A stretch of DNA of 6,104 nucleotides from Acidimicrobium sp. UBA3029 (GTDB lineage Bacteria; Actinomycetota; Acidimicrobiia; Acidimicrobiales; Ilumatobacteraceae). Of this stretch, positions 5,473 through 6,104 are shown piece after piece (within the stretch, counting starts at the first letter, position 1; every line of letters begins with the position of its first letter). A program made the translations under genes and the position numbers. Under the pieces are notes generated by a model that had not been told where the DNA came from, searched no databases, and saw nothing but the letters and a program-made list of their open reading frames with translations. The DNA lies in contig DFDK01000076.1 of assembly GCA_002367695.1 (NCBI GenBank), positions 16,978-23,081 of the forward strand, read 5' to 3'.

Positions 5473-6104
5473 GTGGCCGAATCTCACACCCCTCGCCAGA
5501 CAGACTCTGGGATCACTATTGAGCCGCTCTATACGGCAGAGTCGATTGCTGGCTCGACCGCCCAAATCGGTATTCCGGGCGAGCCCCCTTACACCAGGGG
5601 CATTTACCCCACCATGCATCGCGACCGTTTGTGGACGATGCGCCAATATGCAGGTTTCGGTAGCGCAGCCGACACCAACCAAAGGTTTAAGTTTTTGCTC
5701 GAGGCGGGCCAAACAGGATTAAGTTGCGCATTTGATTTGCCTACGCAGATGGGTTACGACAGCGATCATCCACGATCGGCGGGCGAGGTGGGCAAGGTTG
5801 GTGTGGCGATTGACTCGCTCGATGACATGCGCACATTGCTTGCAGATTTACCTCTCGACAAAGTCACTACGTCGATGACCATCAACTCGACAGCAGCAAT
5901 TTTGTTGTTGATGTACGAATTGGTTGCGCAAGAGCGTGGCGTGCCAGCAACTGCCATTAGCGGAACAATTCAGAATGATCTCTTGAAGGAATACATTGCG
6001 CGCGGCACATATATCTATCCGCCAGCGCAGTCGATGCGATTGATCACAAATATTTTTGAATATTGCGCAGCCAACGTGCCCAAGTGGAACACAATTTCAA
6101 TTTC
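5473..6104 (+). CDS. Methylmalonyl-CoA mutase large subunit (acyl-CoA mutase family), 3'-truncated by window edge
   Basis: The N-terminal 210 residues of a B12-dependent mutase that interconverts methylmalonyl-CoA and succinyl-CoA in propionate and branched-chain metabolism. The substrate-binding barrel is clear: PGEPPYTRGIYPTM (35-48), RLWTMRQYAGFG (52-63), FDLPTQMGYDSD (87-98), GTIQNDLLKEYIARGTY (164-180) and the start of the NTISIS block at the edge. Tyr59 and Arg177 align with Tyr89 and Arg207 of the Propionibacterium enzyme, which contact the methylmalonyl carboxylate or drive Co-C cleavage; isobutyryl-CoA mutases have Phe and Gln there. Only about 34 residues precede PGEPPYTRG, as in short large subunits (about 520-560 residues) that use a separate B12-binding subunit; whether this one is fused cannot be seen. 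GTG at 5473 is the only plausible start: TAG at 5461 closes the frame and the next ATG (5614) lies inside the conserved core. No Shine-Dalgarno is evident. Confidence 0.92.
   Translation, partial: MAESHTPRQTDSGITIEPLYTAESIAGSTAQIGIPGEPPYTRGIYPTMHRDRLWTMRQYAGFGSAADTNQRFKFLLEAGQTGLSCAFDLPTQMGYDSDHPRSAGEVGKVGVAIDSLDDMRTLLADLPLDKVTTSMTINSTAAILLLMYELVAQERGVPATAISGTIQNDLLKEYIARGTYIYPPAQSMRLITNIFEYCAANVPKWNTISI

Noticed and set aside
5398..5712. Minus-strand reading frame of 104 codons covering the divergent spacer and the start of the mutase.
   Set aside because: It is antisense to conserved mutase sequence, has no recognisable domain and would occupy the promoter region.
5614..6104. ATG at 5614 as mutase start.
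   Set aside because: It would remove the conserved PGEPPYTRGIYPT segment, including CoA-contacting residues; the GTG at 5473 keeps the normal N-terminus.

Overview
This 6.1 kb window looks like chromosomal DNA from an actinobacterium (Actinomycetota). Three features support that. There is a GlfT2-like galactofuranosyltransferase, an enzyme typical of galactan-type envelopes. There is a secreted SpoIID/LytB-domain protein with the GRGYGHGRGMSQYGA signature directly after its signal peptide, an arrangement I recall from actinobacterial members. There is also an acyl-CoA (methylmalonyl-CoA) mutase large subunit with a very short N-terminus. Base composition is only moderately GC-rich by eye, so a lower-GC actinobacterial lineage (perhaps an aquatic Acidimicrobiia-like one) fits better than a high-GC streptomycete or mycobacterium. 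That class-level placement is a guess.

Layout. Positions 1-1296 (+) hold the 3' two thirds of a GlfT2-like glycosyltransferase that enters from upstream of the window. Positions 1256-3616 (-) hold a 786-residue secreted cell-wall enzyme: signal peptide, SpoIID/LytB domain, SGNH esterase domain, and two peptidoglycan-binding repeats. Its 3' end converges on and overlaps the glycosyltransferase by 41 bp. A 69-bp gap (3617-3685) carries its ribosome binding site, a candidate -10 box and a perfect 10-bp palindrome. Positions 3686-4579 (-) encode a ten-helix EamA/RhtA-type exporter whose GTG start overlaps by 4 bp (GTGA) the stop of a class II aldolase/adducin-family gene at 4576-5388 (-). An 84-bp divergent spacer (5389-5472) separates this gene from the start of a methylmalonyl-CoA mutase large subunit (5473 to beyond 6104, +). 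There is no gene-free stretch above 100 bp and I see no RNA gene, insertion sequence, CRISPR array or phage element.

How the genes may work together. The first two genes are both envelope genes: one would build a galactofuranose polymer, and the other would bind and cleave peptidoglycan outside the cell. The most interesting object is the SpoIID-SGNH fusion. SpoIID-type enzymes are lytic transglycosylases, and these need a free C6 hydroxyl on MurNAc. An SGNH esterase on the same polypeptide could remove the O-acetyl group that blocks that chemistry, giving a two-step wall cleaver in one chain. This is inference from domain logic. The aldolase-like protein and the exporter look translationally coupled, suggesting a small-metabolite production or export pair, but the aldolase-like protein appears to lack the usual catalytic glutamate. 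The mutase keeps the tyrosine and arginine that mark methylmalonyl-CoA rather than isobutyryl-CoA specificity.
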